Source: JAVBSN01 sp031556525
GTDB taxonomy: Bacteria > Bacillota > Clostridia > Lachnospirales > Lachnospiraceae
DNA: 64,000 nucleotides
NCBI GenBank assembly: GCA_031556525.1
Contig: JAVBSS010000013.1
Coordinates: 37,003 to 101,002, forward strand
Direction: 5' to 3'
Below, piece by piece: positions 17,867-25,887 of the stretch. Below the pieces are notes generated by a model. The model saw only the letters and a list, made by a program, of their open reading frames with translations, had not been told where the DNA came from and did not search any database. The position numbers were made by a program, and so were the translations under genes. Position 1 is the stretch's first letter. Each line of letters starts with the position of its first letter.

Positions 17867-18376
17867 TTAATCATCAAAACCTATATATTGTAGATTCTTA
17901 ATCAAAATACCACTAACAATACCAATTATTATACCTGCAAACACACCACTAACAATCAACACAGGCATGTAATAAAATACATTTATATTATCTACCACTA
18001 TACATGCTACTATGATTTGTCCTATATTATGACACACAGCACCTATTGAACTAACACTAACAACACTTATAGATTTAATATTTTTAATCATAATCATTAC
18101 GATTATGCTAAATATAGTTCCTACGAGACCATATATAATAGTTGATAATCCTGAAAACATAAACCCCGATAATACAACTCGTGTAATGCTAATTATTACC
18201 GCCTCTTTAATTCCTATTTTATACAACGCAATAATAGTAACGATATTTGCTAATCCTATTTTAATTCCCGGAATAGATGCATTAATTGGTATAAGAACTT
18301 CTAGATAACTTAATATAAGTGCCAAACCTATAAACATTCCACATAGAGCTATTTTTTTATTTTTCACTATGTTCAC
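17867..18376 (-). CDS. Gx transporter family / heptaprenyl diphosphate synthase component I-like membrane protein
   Basis: A 169-residue polytopic membrane protein with five or six predicted helices. Family signatures include ALCGMFIGLALILSYLE near the start, PGIKIGLANIVTIIALY at about 34-50, and a tail GVFAGIIIGIVSGILIKNL. Such proteins are often annotated as heptaprenyl diphosphate synthase component I or Gx transporter and resemble small ECF-type substrate-binding subunits. The substrate is unknown. It follows the NusG domain II gene by about 34 bp. Its neighbourhood with ApbE and Rnf is recurrent in Clostridia and suggests a role linked to flavin or redox supply, though that is inference. 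Confidence 0.78.
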   Translation of the reverse strand: MNIVKNKKIALCGMFIGLALILSYLEVLIPINASIPGIKIGLANIVTIIALYKIGIKEAVIISITRVVLSGFMFSGLSTIIYGLVGTIFSIIVMIMIKNIKSISVVSVSSIGAVCHNIGQIIVACIVVDNINVFYYMPVLIVSGVFAGIIIGIVSGILIKNLQYIGFDD

Positions 18377-18410
18377 ATCCTAATCTTAATGTATGTTATA
18401 ATGCTGATTT

Positions 18411-18752
18411 CTATTGAATCTCAATTACAAATTTATGTGGCAAACATATTATAGTCTCACCACTCTTTGATATATGTCTATGATTAACACATATTTTATC
18501 TTTGCAACTCGCATCCTCTACATATACTTCCCCATCTCTAATAACAAGTATATTACTATTATCATCAACAATTATTTCGTCTTGTATACTATCATATATA
18601 TTATATTCTGCATATATTTGTCCATCAATATATACAACCACTTTACATCCATCTTTCTCAACAAAGATCTTTAATATAAAAAAACCTATACATCCTATAA
18701 TTAATAAAATGATTACTACATATATATCACCTTTTTTAAATATATTCTTCAT
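18411..18752 (-). CDS. NusG domain II-containing protein
   Basis: A 113-residue protein with one N-terminal membrane helix (about 11-29) and an external NusG domain II-like fold. Its conserved tail contains DASCKDKICVNHRHISKSGE, then TIICLPHKFVIEIQ. The cysteine pairs are typical of this family. The gene is 3 bp downstream of apbE, so it is in the same unit. Members commonly sit beside apbE and rnf genes; a role in presenting or assembling extracytoplasmic flavoproteins is possible but unproven. Confidence 0.82.
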   Translation of the reverse strand: MKNIFKKGDIYVVIILLIIGCIGFFILKIFVEKDGCKVVVYIDGQIYAEYNIYDSIQDEIIVDDNSNILVIRDGEVYVEDASCKDKICVNHRHISKSGETIICLPHKFVIEIQ

Positions 18753-18755
18753 ACA

Positions 18756-19799
18756 TCATTCCTTTACTTCATATCCTGTTGCCTTAATTTCAAATATAGA
18801 TTTAAGCCCATCAGTTACATATATTTCATCGTCTTCAGTTACGAATATAGCTTCAGCATTATATTTTTCTAATAAGTCCATACTCTTTTTCATTCCTAAC
18901 ACTATACAAACTGTAGAGAGTCCATCACTATATAATCCATCATCACATACAATGGTTACAGAAACCAACCCTGAATCTGACGGATATCCTGTTTTACCAT
19001 CTAATATATGATGGTATCTAATCTCATCTTGAACAAAATACTTTTCATATACCCCCGATGTTGATATAAAATTAGTACCACTAAGGGTAATAACACCTAA
19101 AACATCACCTTCACTACCCTTAGGATCTCTTATAGCAACTTTCCATTCCCCATTAGGTTTATTTCCATAGGTTAGTATGCTGCCTCCTACTGCCACTACA
19201 GCCGCATCTACATCACTATTTTTCAGTATAGCCAATACTTCATCGCATGCTATCCCTTTCCCTACAGCGCCCATATCTAATTTTGTTTCTTTACTAAGTA
19301 TTATACTAGTATTATCTATTAATTTTATATTTTTATAATTAATCTTATTTAATACTTCACTAAGTTCATCTTCGCTTGGTACATTAGGAGAATCACTTTC
19401 TATTCCCCATAGTTCAACTAAAGGTCTTATCGTAGGATCTAAGCCACCCTCACTATCTCTAGCCAGTTCATTTACTTTACACAAATATACATACAATTTT
19501 TCACTTATCGGATATTCTATATCTGCTTGTGCATAGTTATTTATTGCATATATCTCTGAGTCTGATTTTCTCCAAGATATTGTATCATTCTCCAATGCCG
19601 AAATATCATCTCTAATCTTCGCCATAACATCTTCTGCATCATTTCCATAAATATCTTGAGTTACAACCGTACCCATTATGAAATCTATCGAGTTGGTTTC
19701 TTTATTATTGGTGTCTATATAATATTTAGAACACATATATATACTTAGACTTAAAAATAACGCTATAAATATTAAAAGTATTACTTTTTTCATAATCAT
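18756..19799 (-). CDS. apbE: FAD:protein FMN transferase ApbE
   Basis: ApbE transfers FMN from FAD onto a threonine of targets such as RnfG and RnfD, both encoded just downstream. The 347-residue product has an N-terminal export/membrane segment (about 5-24) followed by Cys, though the MC context is not a good lipobox. It then has FIMGTVVTQDIYG and DPTIRPLVELWG. The flavin-binding LDMGAVGKGIACDE and the Mg-binding HHILDGKTGYP / DGLYSDGLSTVC segments follow. The start is uncertain: ATGs at 19799 and 19793 both lack a close ribosome binding site, and the nearest AAGGAG is about 35 nt upstream. Confidence 0.93.
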   Translation of the reverse strand: MIMKKVILLIFIALFLSLSIYMCSKYYIDTNNKETNSIDFIMGTVVTQDIYGNDAEDVMAKIRDDISALENDTISWRKSDSEIYAINNYAQADIEYPISEKLYVYLCKVNELARDSEGGLDPTIRPLVELWGIESDSPNVPSEDELSEVLNKINYKNIKLIDNTSIILSKETKLDMGAVGKGIACDEVLAILKNSDVDAAVVAVGGSILTYGNKPNGEWKVAIRDPKGSEGDVLGVITLSGTNFISTSGVYEKYFVQDEIRYHHILDGKTGYPSDSGLVSVTIVCDDGLYSDGLSTVCIVLGMKKSMDLLEKYNAEAIFVTEDDEIYVTDGLKSIFEIKATGYEVKE

Positions 19800-20035
19800 A
19801 TATGATATATTTGTTAAAATATATCTAATATCTCCTTATCATTTAATTGAATATTATTAAATCACTCATTTAATCTACGCTCACAAGAGCATAGCATCAC
19901 TATTTTAAAATATTAGTTGATATATTACAAGCATTATAAAGTCAACCTATACAAAAAATAATATTTATTTTGTGAATTTTAGCAGATAAATATTTTTTTC
20001 TAATTTATCACTAGACAAATCAACAAATATGTATT

Positions 20036-20044
20036 ATTATAGCA
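20036..20044 (-). promoter_or_regulatory. Extended -10 promoter upstream of apbE
   Basis: Minus-strand TGCTATAAT is a perfect extended -10 element. The -35 region is poor. It would give a leader of about 230 nt for apbE-NusG_II-Gx. Confidence 0.55.
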
Positions 20045-20125
20045 TAAGTGTCGATGTAAATCACACATTCATTCACATATGGTATCTCATACTTTCTTTG
20101 TAAAGTATATAGATATATACCCCAC

Positions 20126-20157
20126 GTGACAGATTCCCCCCCTAAATTATCTGTCAC
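20126..20157. other. Stem-loop with C7/G7 loop
   Basis: Arms GTGACAGAT (20126-20134) and ATCTGTCAC (20149-20157) form a perfect 9-bp stem around a 14-nt loop containing seven C (seven G on the minus strand). There is no U-run, so it is not a normal terminator. It lies between the fab terminator and the apbE promoter. Confidence 0.5.
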
Positions 20158-20168
20158 GAACCCTTTAA

Positions 20169-20204
20169 AAAGGCAGGTTTAAGTCGTAACTTAACCCTGC
20201 CTTT
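20169..20204 (-). terminator. Terminator of the fab operon
   Basis: A 15-bp stem with one mismatch (arms 20169-20183 and 20190-20204, core AAAGGCAGG/CCTGCCTTT) and a 6-nt loop, followed by TTTTT on the minus strand. It lies just after the gene ending at 20226. Confidence 0.85.
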
Positions 20205-20225
20205 CCCTTTTGTATTTTTAGCATT

Positions 20226-20969
20226 TTAATTTTGTGTAAATATATCTATTAACGCCTTATCCTCGTCAACCCTATCCCTAATTTTACATAGTTTATCATT
20301 ACAATTAGCACATTTCAAATTACTATTTGCTTTCTCATAAAATCTTTCAGGATATTTAGCATATCTATACTCCCAGACTATAAGTAGCACCAATGCATAT
20401 ACAACAAGGCTTATAGAATAGAGATTTCTCACAAATATTAACGGTGTGACCATCATTATACTGTCCCATGCAAATATTCTACATACAGCGCAACATCTAT
20501 TTCGCATAATAAACACTTGAAATGGGCAAAAAAACAACACACATATCAAATCACTCAAATAGTACAATAATGCCTGCATAACAAGTTCTGGTATTCCGAT
20601 TATATCTGCATAATACATAATACCAAAAACACTATTAACTAGTATCCATATTACAAGTACCCATACTGCACCTATATTTTTTTGTTTGAAATATGCTTCT
20701 CTCTCTTCTACATCATATTCCTCATTAGTCGAAATATAGTTGTTTCTATATTGTTTTCCACAACCTATACTGGTCTTAGCCTTAGGATTACTATGTATAA
20801 TCATTTCAATTATAAATATTACCCATAATATACAAACTGTCCACATGAAATTATTCGATATGTTAAACTTAGTAAAATCTAACATATTTTTATCCATAAC
20901 GTAAATTACGAGAGCAACTATAAATACAATTGCTCTCATAACAAATTTTCTAAAATAATGTTTATACAT
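20226..20969 (-). CDS. Cysteine-rich integral membrane protein, last gene of the fab operon
   Basis: I do not recognise a named function. The 247-residue product has about six membrane helices. Two cysteine-containing patches stand out: FCPFQVFIMRNRCCAVCRIF (about 167-186) between helices, and a C-terminal hydrophilic tail NLKCANCNDKLCKIR (about 218-232). Both could bind metal or form disulfides. The start ATG is 3 bp after the fabZ stop, and the operon terminator follows, so it is very likely co-transcribed with fatty acid synthesis genes. A role in membrane lipid physiology is an inference from position only. Confidence 0.75.
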   Translation of the reverse strand: MYKHYFRKFVMRAIVFIVALVIYVMDKNMLDFTKFNISNNFMWTVCILWVIFIIEMIIHSNPKAKTSIGCGKQYRNNYISTNEEYDVEEREAYFKQKNIGAVWVLVIWILVNSVFGIMYYADIIGIPELVMQALLYYLSDLICVLFFCPFQVFIMRNRCCAVCRIFAWDSIMMVTPLIFVRNLYSISLVVYALVLLIVWEYRYAKYPERFYEKANSNLKCANCNDKLCKIRDRVDEDKALIDIFTQN

Positions 20970-20972
20970 ATT

Positions 20973-21398
20973 TTATCCTATCATAAATGTAATCTCAGCT
21001 CTACATACCATCTTACCATTAACACTAGCTGTTGCTTCTCCTACACCTATTGGTCCTTTTACTTTAACTATTTCACACTCTAGATCTAATTTATCACCAG
21101 GTACTACTTTACCTCTAAATTTCGCCTTGTCAACTCCACCTAAAAATCCTATTTTGCCTTTATTTTCTGGAAGACTAAGCATAGCAATTGCACCTAATTG
21201 TGCAAGTGCTTCTATTTGAAGTACTCCTGGCATAACTGGTTCTCCAGGAAAATGTCCCGCAAAGAAAGGCTCATTATATGTAACATTTTTATAGCCTGTT
21301 ATCTTAACTCCTGGTTCATAATCAGTAACTCTATCCACTAATAGAAATGGTTGTCTATGTGGAATTATATCCATTATTTCTTTAATATTTAACTCCAT
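20973..21398 (-). CDS. fabZ: 3-hydroxyacyl-ACP dehydratase FabZ
   Basis: FabZ dehydrates 3-hydroxyacyl-ACP in the type II fatty acid elongation cycle. The 141-residue hot-dog protein has the N-terminal IMDIIPHRQPFLLVDRV and the catalytic His49 in FAGHFPGEPVMPG with Glu63 in QIEALAQ. The length is standard. It is followed by a membrane protein rather than the acc genes found in many clostridial fab clusters. Confidence 0.96.
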   Translation of the reverse strand: MELNIKEIMDIIPHRQPFLLVDRVTDYEPGVKITGYKNVTYNEPFFAGHFPGEPVMPGVLQIEALAQLGAIAMLSLPENKGKIGFLGGVDKAKFRGKVVPGDKLDLECEIVKVKGPIGVGEATASVNGKMVCRAEITFMIG

Positions 21399-21442
21399 AA
21401 CTACTCCTAACTATATAATTATAGTATTATAATTAATTTTAT

Positions 21443-22684
21443 CTAGTCAACATATTTCTTTAATGCTAATGTTGCGTTGTGACCACCGAATCCAAGTGAA
21501 TTAGTTATACATACATTAACATCTTGCTTAATTCCTGCATCTTTAACGTAATTAATACCTTCTTCTAACTCTTCATCAATATTTACTAAACCTACATTTT
21601 GGTGAATGTATCCATCTTCTATTGATTTGACACAAGCAATGAATTCTACACCACCAGCTGCTCCTAGTAAATGCCCTACCATTGACTTAGTTGAACTTAC
21701 TGCTAATCCGTTAGCTGCATCTCCAAATGCTTTTCTAATTGCTCTTGATTCAAATAAATCATTGTGATGTGTACTTGTACCATGTGCATTAATATAATCA
21801 ACTTCTTCTGGCTTAATATTTGCTTCGTTAAGAGCAAATGTCATAGCTGCTGCTGCACCTGAACCATCTTCCATTGGTGATGTAATATGGTATGCATCTG
21901 ATGTACAACCATATCCAACAAGTTCACAAAGGATATTAGCTCCTCTTGCTTTAGCATGCTCTAATTCTTCAAGTACTACAATACCAGCACCTTCACCAAG
22001 AACAAATCCATCTCTATCTTTATCAAAAGGAATTGATGCTCTACTAGCATCATCTGTTGTGTTTAATGCGTTAAGTGCTGCAAATCCACCTATACCAATT
22101 GGAGTTACTGTACTTTCTGTACCACCACAAACCATTACGTCTGCATCTCCAAATTGAATAGTTCTATAACCTTCACCAATCGAATTAGTACCTGTAGCAC
22201 AAGCTGTTACTACATTAATACTCTTTCCATTTAATCCAAAGTATATAGCTACATTTCCAGCAGCCATGTTAGTAATCATCATTGGTACTAATAGAGGTGC
22301 AATACGATTAGGTCCTTTATCAAGTACTTTAGCATAGTTTTGTTCCATAGCACTCAAACTACCTACTCCAGCACCAACTGAAGTTCCAACTCTATATGGA
22401 TCTTCCTTAGTCATATCAAGTCCTGATTGCTCTATAGCCTCTTTAGCTGCTACTACTGCATATTGAGAAAATAATTCCATTCTCTTTGCTGCTTTAAAAT
22501 CAATATAATCCTTAGCTACAAAACCTTTTACTTCTGCTGCTAGAGATGCTTTATATTCTGTAGCATCAAATCTAGTAATAGGACCTATACCAGCCTTACC
22601 TTCTTTAACACTATTCCAAAATTCGTCTACATTTAATCCTATAGGTGTTACTGCACCCATGCCTGTTACTACTACTCGTCTCAT
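21443..22684 (-). CDS. fabF: 3-oxoacyl-ACP synthase II FabF
   Basis: FabF is the condensing enzyme that elongates acyl-ACP with malonyl-ACP. The 413-residue thiolase-fold product has the catalytic Cys162 (VTACATGTNSIG), His in NAHGTSTHHND (about 302) and His in SMVGHLLGAAG (about 338). This is the Cys-His-His triad of elongating synthases. The closing NSLGFGGHNATLAL is also typical. It lies 17 bp after fabG. Confidence 0.96.
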   Translation of the reverse strand: MRRVVVTGMGAVTPIGLNVDEFWNSVKEGKAGIGPITRFDATEYKASLAAEVKGFVAKDYIDFKAAKRMELFSQYAVVAAKEAIEQSGLDMTKEDPYRVGTSVGAGVGSLSAMEQNYAKVLDKGPNRIAPLLVPMMITNMAAGNVAIYFGLNGKSINVVTACATGTNSIGEGYRTIQFGDADVMVCGGTESTVTPIGIGGFAALNALNTTDDASRASIPFDKDRDGFVLGEGAGIVVLEELEHAKARGANILCELVGYGCTSDAYHITSPMEDGSGAAAAMTFALNEANIKPEEVDYINAHGTSTHHNDLFESRAIRKAFGDAANGLAVSSTKSMVGHLLGAAGGVEFIACVKSIEDGYIHQNVGLVNIDEELEEGINYVKDAGIKQDVNVCITNSLGFGGHNATLALKKYVD

Positions 22685-22700
22685 AACTTAATTCCCCTTT

Positions 22701-23441
22701 TTATATTGTCATACCGCCATCAACACCAATAACTTGTCCAGTTATGTATGAAGCATTGTCAGATGCTAAGAATAATGCAAGATTTGCAACATCCTTAGTT
22801 TCACCTAGTTTCTTAAGAGCAATACGTGAAGAAACTTGCTCTTTTGCTTCGTCTGTCATGGCATCTGTCATCTCTGTTGCTATAAATCCTGGTGCTATTG
22901 CATTTACAGTAATTCCTCTTGAACCAAGTTCCTTAGCTGTAGCTTTTGTTAAACCAATAATTCCTGCCTTTGATGCAGCATAATTTATTTGTCCACCATT
23001 ACCATATACACCAACAACCGAAGATAAATTAATTATTCTTCCTGATTTTTGTTTAAGCATCTGTCTAGTTATATGCTTAATGCAGTTAAATGTTCCCTTT
23101 AGATTAATATCAAGAACACTATCATAATCTGCTTCACTCATGCCCATTAATAATCCGTCTTTTGTTATTCCAGCATTATTTACTAAAATATTTAAAGAGC
23201 CATGAGTTTTTGTTATATATTTCATCATTTCACTAACTGCTTCGTAGTCTGCTACGTTACATTGATATGCCTCTGCTTTACCACCAGCATTTGTTATCTC
23301 TGCAACTACGTTGTCAGCTAATTCTTTATTTCCACTATAATTAACAATAACTGTAGCGCCATTTGCACCATAAGTTAATGCTATTTCTTTACCAATTCCT
23401 CTACTTGCACCTGTAACAAGTGCTACTTTTCCACTTAACAT
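22701..23441 (-). CDS. fabG: 3-oxoacyl-ACP reductase FabG
   Basis: FabG is the NADPH-dependent short-chain reductase of the elongation cycle. The 246-residue product has the Rossmann motif TGASRGIG (about 10-17) and NNAGIT. The catalytic Ser is in INLSSVVG, with YAASK (Tyr and Lys) in the expected place. It ends with GQVIGVDGGMTI. AAGGAGG precedes the ATG and it follows fabD by 12 bp. Confidence 0.96.
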   Translation of the reverse strand: MLSGKVALVTGASRGIGKEIALTYGANGATVIVNYSGNKELADNVVAEITNAGGKAEAYQCNVADYEAVSEMMKYITKTHGSLNILVNNAGITKDGLLMGMSEADYDSVLDINLKGTFNCIKHITRQMLKQKSGRIINLSSVVGVYGNGGQINYAASKAGIIGLTKATAKELGSRGITVNAIAPGFIATEMTDAMTDEAKEQVSSRIALKKLGETKDVANLALFLASDNASYITGQVIGVDGGMTI

Positions 23442-23453
23442 AATACCCTCCTT

Positions 23454-24380
23454 CTATAATCCTAATGCTTCTTTTACTTTTTCTAAATCTTCGTACTTGT
23501 CAACATTAAGGACTTTTACTTCTTTGTTAATTTTTTTAGCGAAGGATGTTAATGTCTTTCCTGGTCCTATCTCAATAAATGTATCAATTCCATATTCAAT
23601 CATAGATTCAAAACATTGTTGCCATTTTACAGATGAATATACTTGAGTCTCTAATAAAGTGCTTACTTTATCAACAGAATCTACAAATCCACCAGTAACA
23701 TTTGATACATAAGGTATCTTCATTTCATTTATAGACACATTCTTTAATTCTTCACCAAGCTTATCTCCTGCTCCTTTTAACATAGGAGAATGGAAAGGTC
23801 CACTTACATTTAACATAATTACTCTCTTTGCACCAGCTTCTTTAAGAGGTTCTTCACATAGTTTAACAGCCTCTACTTCTCCTGATATAACTATTTGACC
23901 TGGACAATTGTAATTAGCAATCTGTACTATCCCATCAACTTTTGAACATATATCCTCTATAATTGTTGCATCTAGCCCTAATACTGCCGCCATAGCACCC
24001 TGACCTACTGGAACTTCATCTTGCATGTAAATTCCACGTTTTCTAACTACCTTACATGCCTCTTCAAAATCCATAACGCCTGCTGCTACAACTGCACCAT
24101 ATTCACCTAAACTAAGACCTCCAGCCGCTACTGGCTCGATTCCTAATTCTTTTACAGCTGCCATCATTGCAACTTCTGTTGTTAGCATAGCAATCTGTGT
24201 GTATTCAGTTATATTAAGATTATCGTTTTCTTCAAAACAAAGTGCTGGCAAATCAAGTCCTGTAGCTTCAGAAGCTATATCAAATAGTCTCTTGCTTTCT
24301 TGACTATTCTCATAGAATTCTTTACCCATTCCTATATATTGTGCACCCTGACCTGGGAAAATAAATGCAATTTTGTTCAT
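23454..24380 (-). CDS. fabD: Malonyl-CoA:ACP transacylase FabD
   Basis: FabD loads malonate onto ACP. The 308-residue product has FIFPGQGAQYIGMG at the start. The nucleophile Ser90 is in GGLSLGEYGA and the His in SGPFHSPML, with a final TFIEIGPGKTLT. GGAGGA precedes the ATG. It follows acpP directly, with no enoyl reductase (fabK) gene between them, unlike many Firmicute clusters. Confidence 0.96.
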   Translation of the reverse strand: MNKIAFIFPGQGAQYIGMGKEFYENSQESKRLFDIASEATGLDLPALCFEENDNLNITEYTQIAMLTTEVAMMAAVKELGIEPVAAGGLSLGEYGAVVAAGVMDFEEACKVVRKRGIYMQDEVPVGQGAMAAVLGLDATIIEDICSKVDGIVQIANYNCPGQIVISGEVEAVKLCEEPLKEAGAKRVIMLNVSGPFHSPMLKGAGDKLGEELKNVSINEMKIPYVSNVTGGFVDSVDKVSTLLETQVYSSVKWQQCFESMIEYGIDTFIEIGPGKTLTSFAKKINKEVKVLNVDKYEDLEKVKEALGL

Positions 24381-24406
24381 AAGTTTCCATCCTCCAAATT
24401 AATATC

Positions 24407-24640
24407 TTATAGCTCTACACCTTTAGCAGTTAAATAATCAACGATGTCTTTAACAGTTACGATTGACTCTAAATCATCTGAAGGAATCTCTACATCATAT
24501 TCTTCTTCTAAAGCCATAACTAACTCAAATAAGTCTAAAGAATCTGCTTCTAAATCCTCTTTGAAATTAGACTCCATTTTAACTTCTGATACCTCAACAT
24601 TAAGTTGCTCTGCAATAATCTCTGCGATTTTCTCTAACAT
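24407..24640 (-). CDS. acpP: Acyl carrier protein
   Basis: ACP carries the growing acyl chain on a phosphopantetheine arm. The 77-residue acidic product has the attachment Ser34 in the DSLDLFELV motif (residues 33-41) and the family's three-helix pattern. AAGGAG precedes the ATG. It sits between fabH and fabD. Confidence 0.96.
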   Translation of the reverse strand: MLEKIAEIIAEQLNVEVSEVKMESNFKEDLEADSLDLFELVMALEEEYDVEIPSDDLESIVTVKDIVDYLTAKGVEL

Positions 24641-24695
24641 AATATTTCTCCTTTTTTGTTTATAAATTATATATTCATTCTACTTTGTAGAATAA

Positions 24696-25658
24696 TTACC
24701 ATTCAATTAGTTGTGCACCCCAAGTAAGTCCGCCACCAAATCCACATAATACAATTTTGTCGCCTTCTTCTAACATGCCTGCTCTATTCATATCATCTAA
24801 TAATATAGGAATAGATGCACTAGATGTATTTCCACAATGAGCTATATTTGACGGGAATTTTTCTGTATCAACACCTAATTTATGTGCTACTGATTCAATA
24901 ATTCTCTTATTAGCTTGATGCAATACAAAATACTTCACTTCATCCTTAGTGCAATTATTTTGCTCTAATAATAATTCTATACATGCAGGAACTTTACGTA
25001 CTGCAAACTTAAGAATATCTCCACCTATCATCTCTATATAATGTTTCTCTTCATGCTTCTTAACTAAGAAATTTCTAGTAGAACGATCTTTACATTTTAG
25101 TGACATTCCCTTACTACCATCACTTCTAGTAACAGCACCAATTATACCATGATCACTCTTAGTAACTATAGCTGCACCTGCTCCATCTGCAAATAGTATA
25201 CAAGTATTTCTATCTTTCCAATCTACAAGTTTTGATAATGTTTCTGAACCAATAACCAATATAGTTTTTGCCATGCCTGATGTAATAAATGCATCTGCTG
25301 TATGAAGTGCATATACAAAACCTGAACATGCTGCATTAAGATCAAAACAAGTTGCATTAGTTGCCCCAACATTCGCTTGAACTATACAAGACATACTTGG
25401 AGTAGCCCTCTCTGCTGATAGTGTAGCAAGTAATATCATATCTATATCTTTCGGATCGATATTTGCATTCTCAATTGCCGCCAATGATGCCTCTGTTGCC
25501 ATAGTGCTTGTAGTATCATCTGTACATATATGACGTTCTTTTATACCAACTTTTTCTTGAATCCATTCATCTGATGTACTAACTAATTTCTCTAATTCTT
25601 TGTTATCCACAATGTTTGGCGGAAGATAACTTCCTGTTCCTATAATTCTTGTAGCCAT
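24696..25658 (-). CDS. fabH: 3-oxoacyl-ACP synthase III FabH
   Basis: FabH starts fatty acid synthesis by condensing acyl-CoA with malonyl-ACP. The 320-residue product has catalytic Cys111 (LNAACSGFVYAL), His in FVLHQANKRI (about 246) and Asn in HCGNTSSASIP (about 276). It begins TRIIGTGSYLPP and ends GGGLTWGAQLIEW. It is the first gene of the operon, immediately behind the promoter and operator. No regulator gene precedes it. Confidence 0.96.
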   Translation of the reverse strand: MATRIIGTGSYLPPNIVDNKELEKLVSTSDEWIQEKVGIKERHICTDDTTSTMATEASLAAIENANIDPKDIDMILLATLSAERATPSMSCIVQANVGATNATCFDLNAACSGFVYALHTADAFITSGMAKTILVIGSETLSKLVDWKDRNTCILFADGAGAAIVTKSDHGIIGAVTRSDGSKGMSLKCKDRSTRNFLVKKHEEKHYIEMIGGDILKFAVRKVPACIELLLEQNNCTKDEVKYFVLHQANKRIIESVAHKLGVDTEKFPSNIAHCGNTSSASIPILLDDMNRAGMLEEGDKIVLCGFGGGLTWGAQLIEW

Positions 25659-25701
25659 AAACGAACCTCAACTTCCATATAAATATTTTGTCGGAAAATT
25701 G

Positions 25702-25714
25702 TTTGATAATCAAA
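25702..25714. promoter_or_regulatory. FabT-like operator in the fab leader
   Basis: A palindrome reading TTTGATTATCAAA on the minus strand, preceded by AT, lies about 14-26 nt downstream of the predicted fab start site. It matches the operator described for the MarR-type regulator FabT of streptococci (core TTTGATTATCAAA). No fabT gene is in the window. Confidence 0.65.
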
Positions 25715-25734
25715 ATATTTTTCCATCAAAGAAA

Positions 25735-25763
25735 ACTATAACCAAAAAATAGCATATTGTCAA
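25735..25763 (-). promoter_or_regulatory. Promoter of the fab operon
   Basis: A consensus -35 TTGACA (25758-25763), 17-nt spacer and -10 TATAGT (25735-25740) on the minus strand, with start expected near 25728. It is one of the strongest promoters in the window. Confidence 0.85.
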
Positions 25764-25796
25764 CTTTTTTTATAAACCTAATAAATATCAAAAATA

Positions 25797-25829
25797 AAAG
25801 CTAGTTGCACCCAATTTGCCACTAGCTTT
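25797..25829 (-). terminator. Terminator of the CobW gene pair
   Basis: A 9-bp stem AAAGCTAGT (25797-25805) and ACTAGCTTT (25821-25829) with a 15-nt loop, followed on the minus strand by TTTTATTTTTG. It ends the upstream GTPase unit before the fab promoter. Confidence 0.78.
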
Positions 25830-25887
25830 GTTAATATAATATATGACCAAATAAATTTTATAAATATTTAATAAATATCACTCTTTA

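Larger units (their letters stand above)
19800..20225. other. Intergenic region: apbE promoter and long leader, fab-operon terminator
   Basis: No gene was found in this stretch. Reading leftwards it holds the terminator of the fab operon (20169-20204), a second hairpin with a C7 loop (20126-20157), an extended -10 promoter (20036-20044), and a leader of about 230 nt to apbE. The leader contains a small hairpin at 19875-19894 (arms CTACGCTC and GAGCATAG). It is very AT-rich and shows no FMN-riboswitch core that I can recognise. Confidence 0.6.

Noticed and set aside
19800..20035. FMN riboswitch in the apbE leader
   Set aside because: The leader is almost pure AT with only one small hairpin; none of the conserved GGGG-containing FMN aptamer segments are present.
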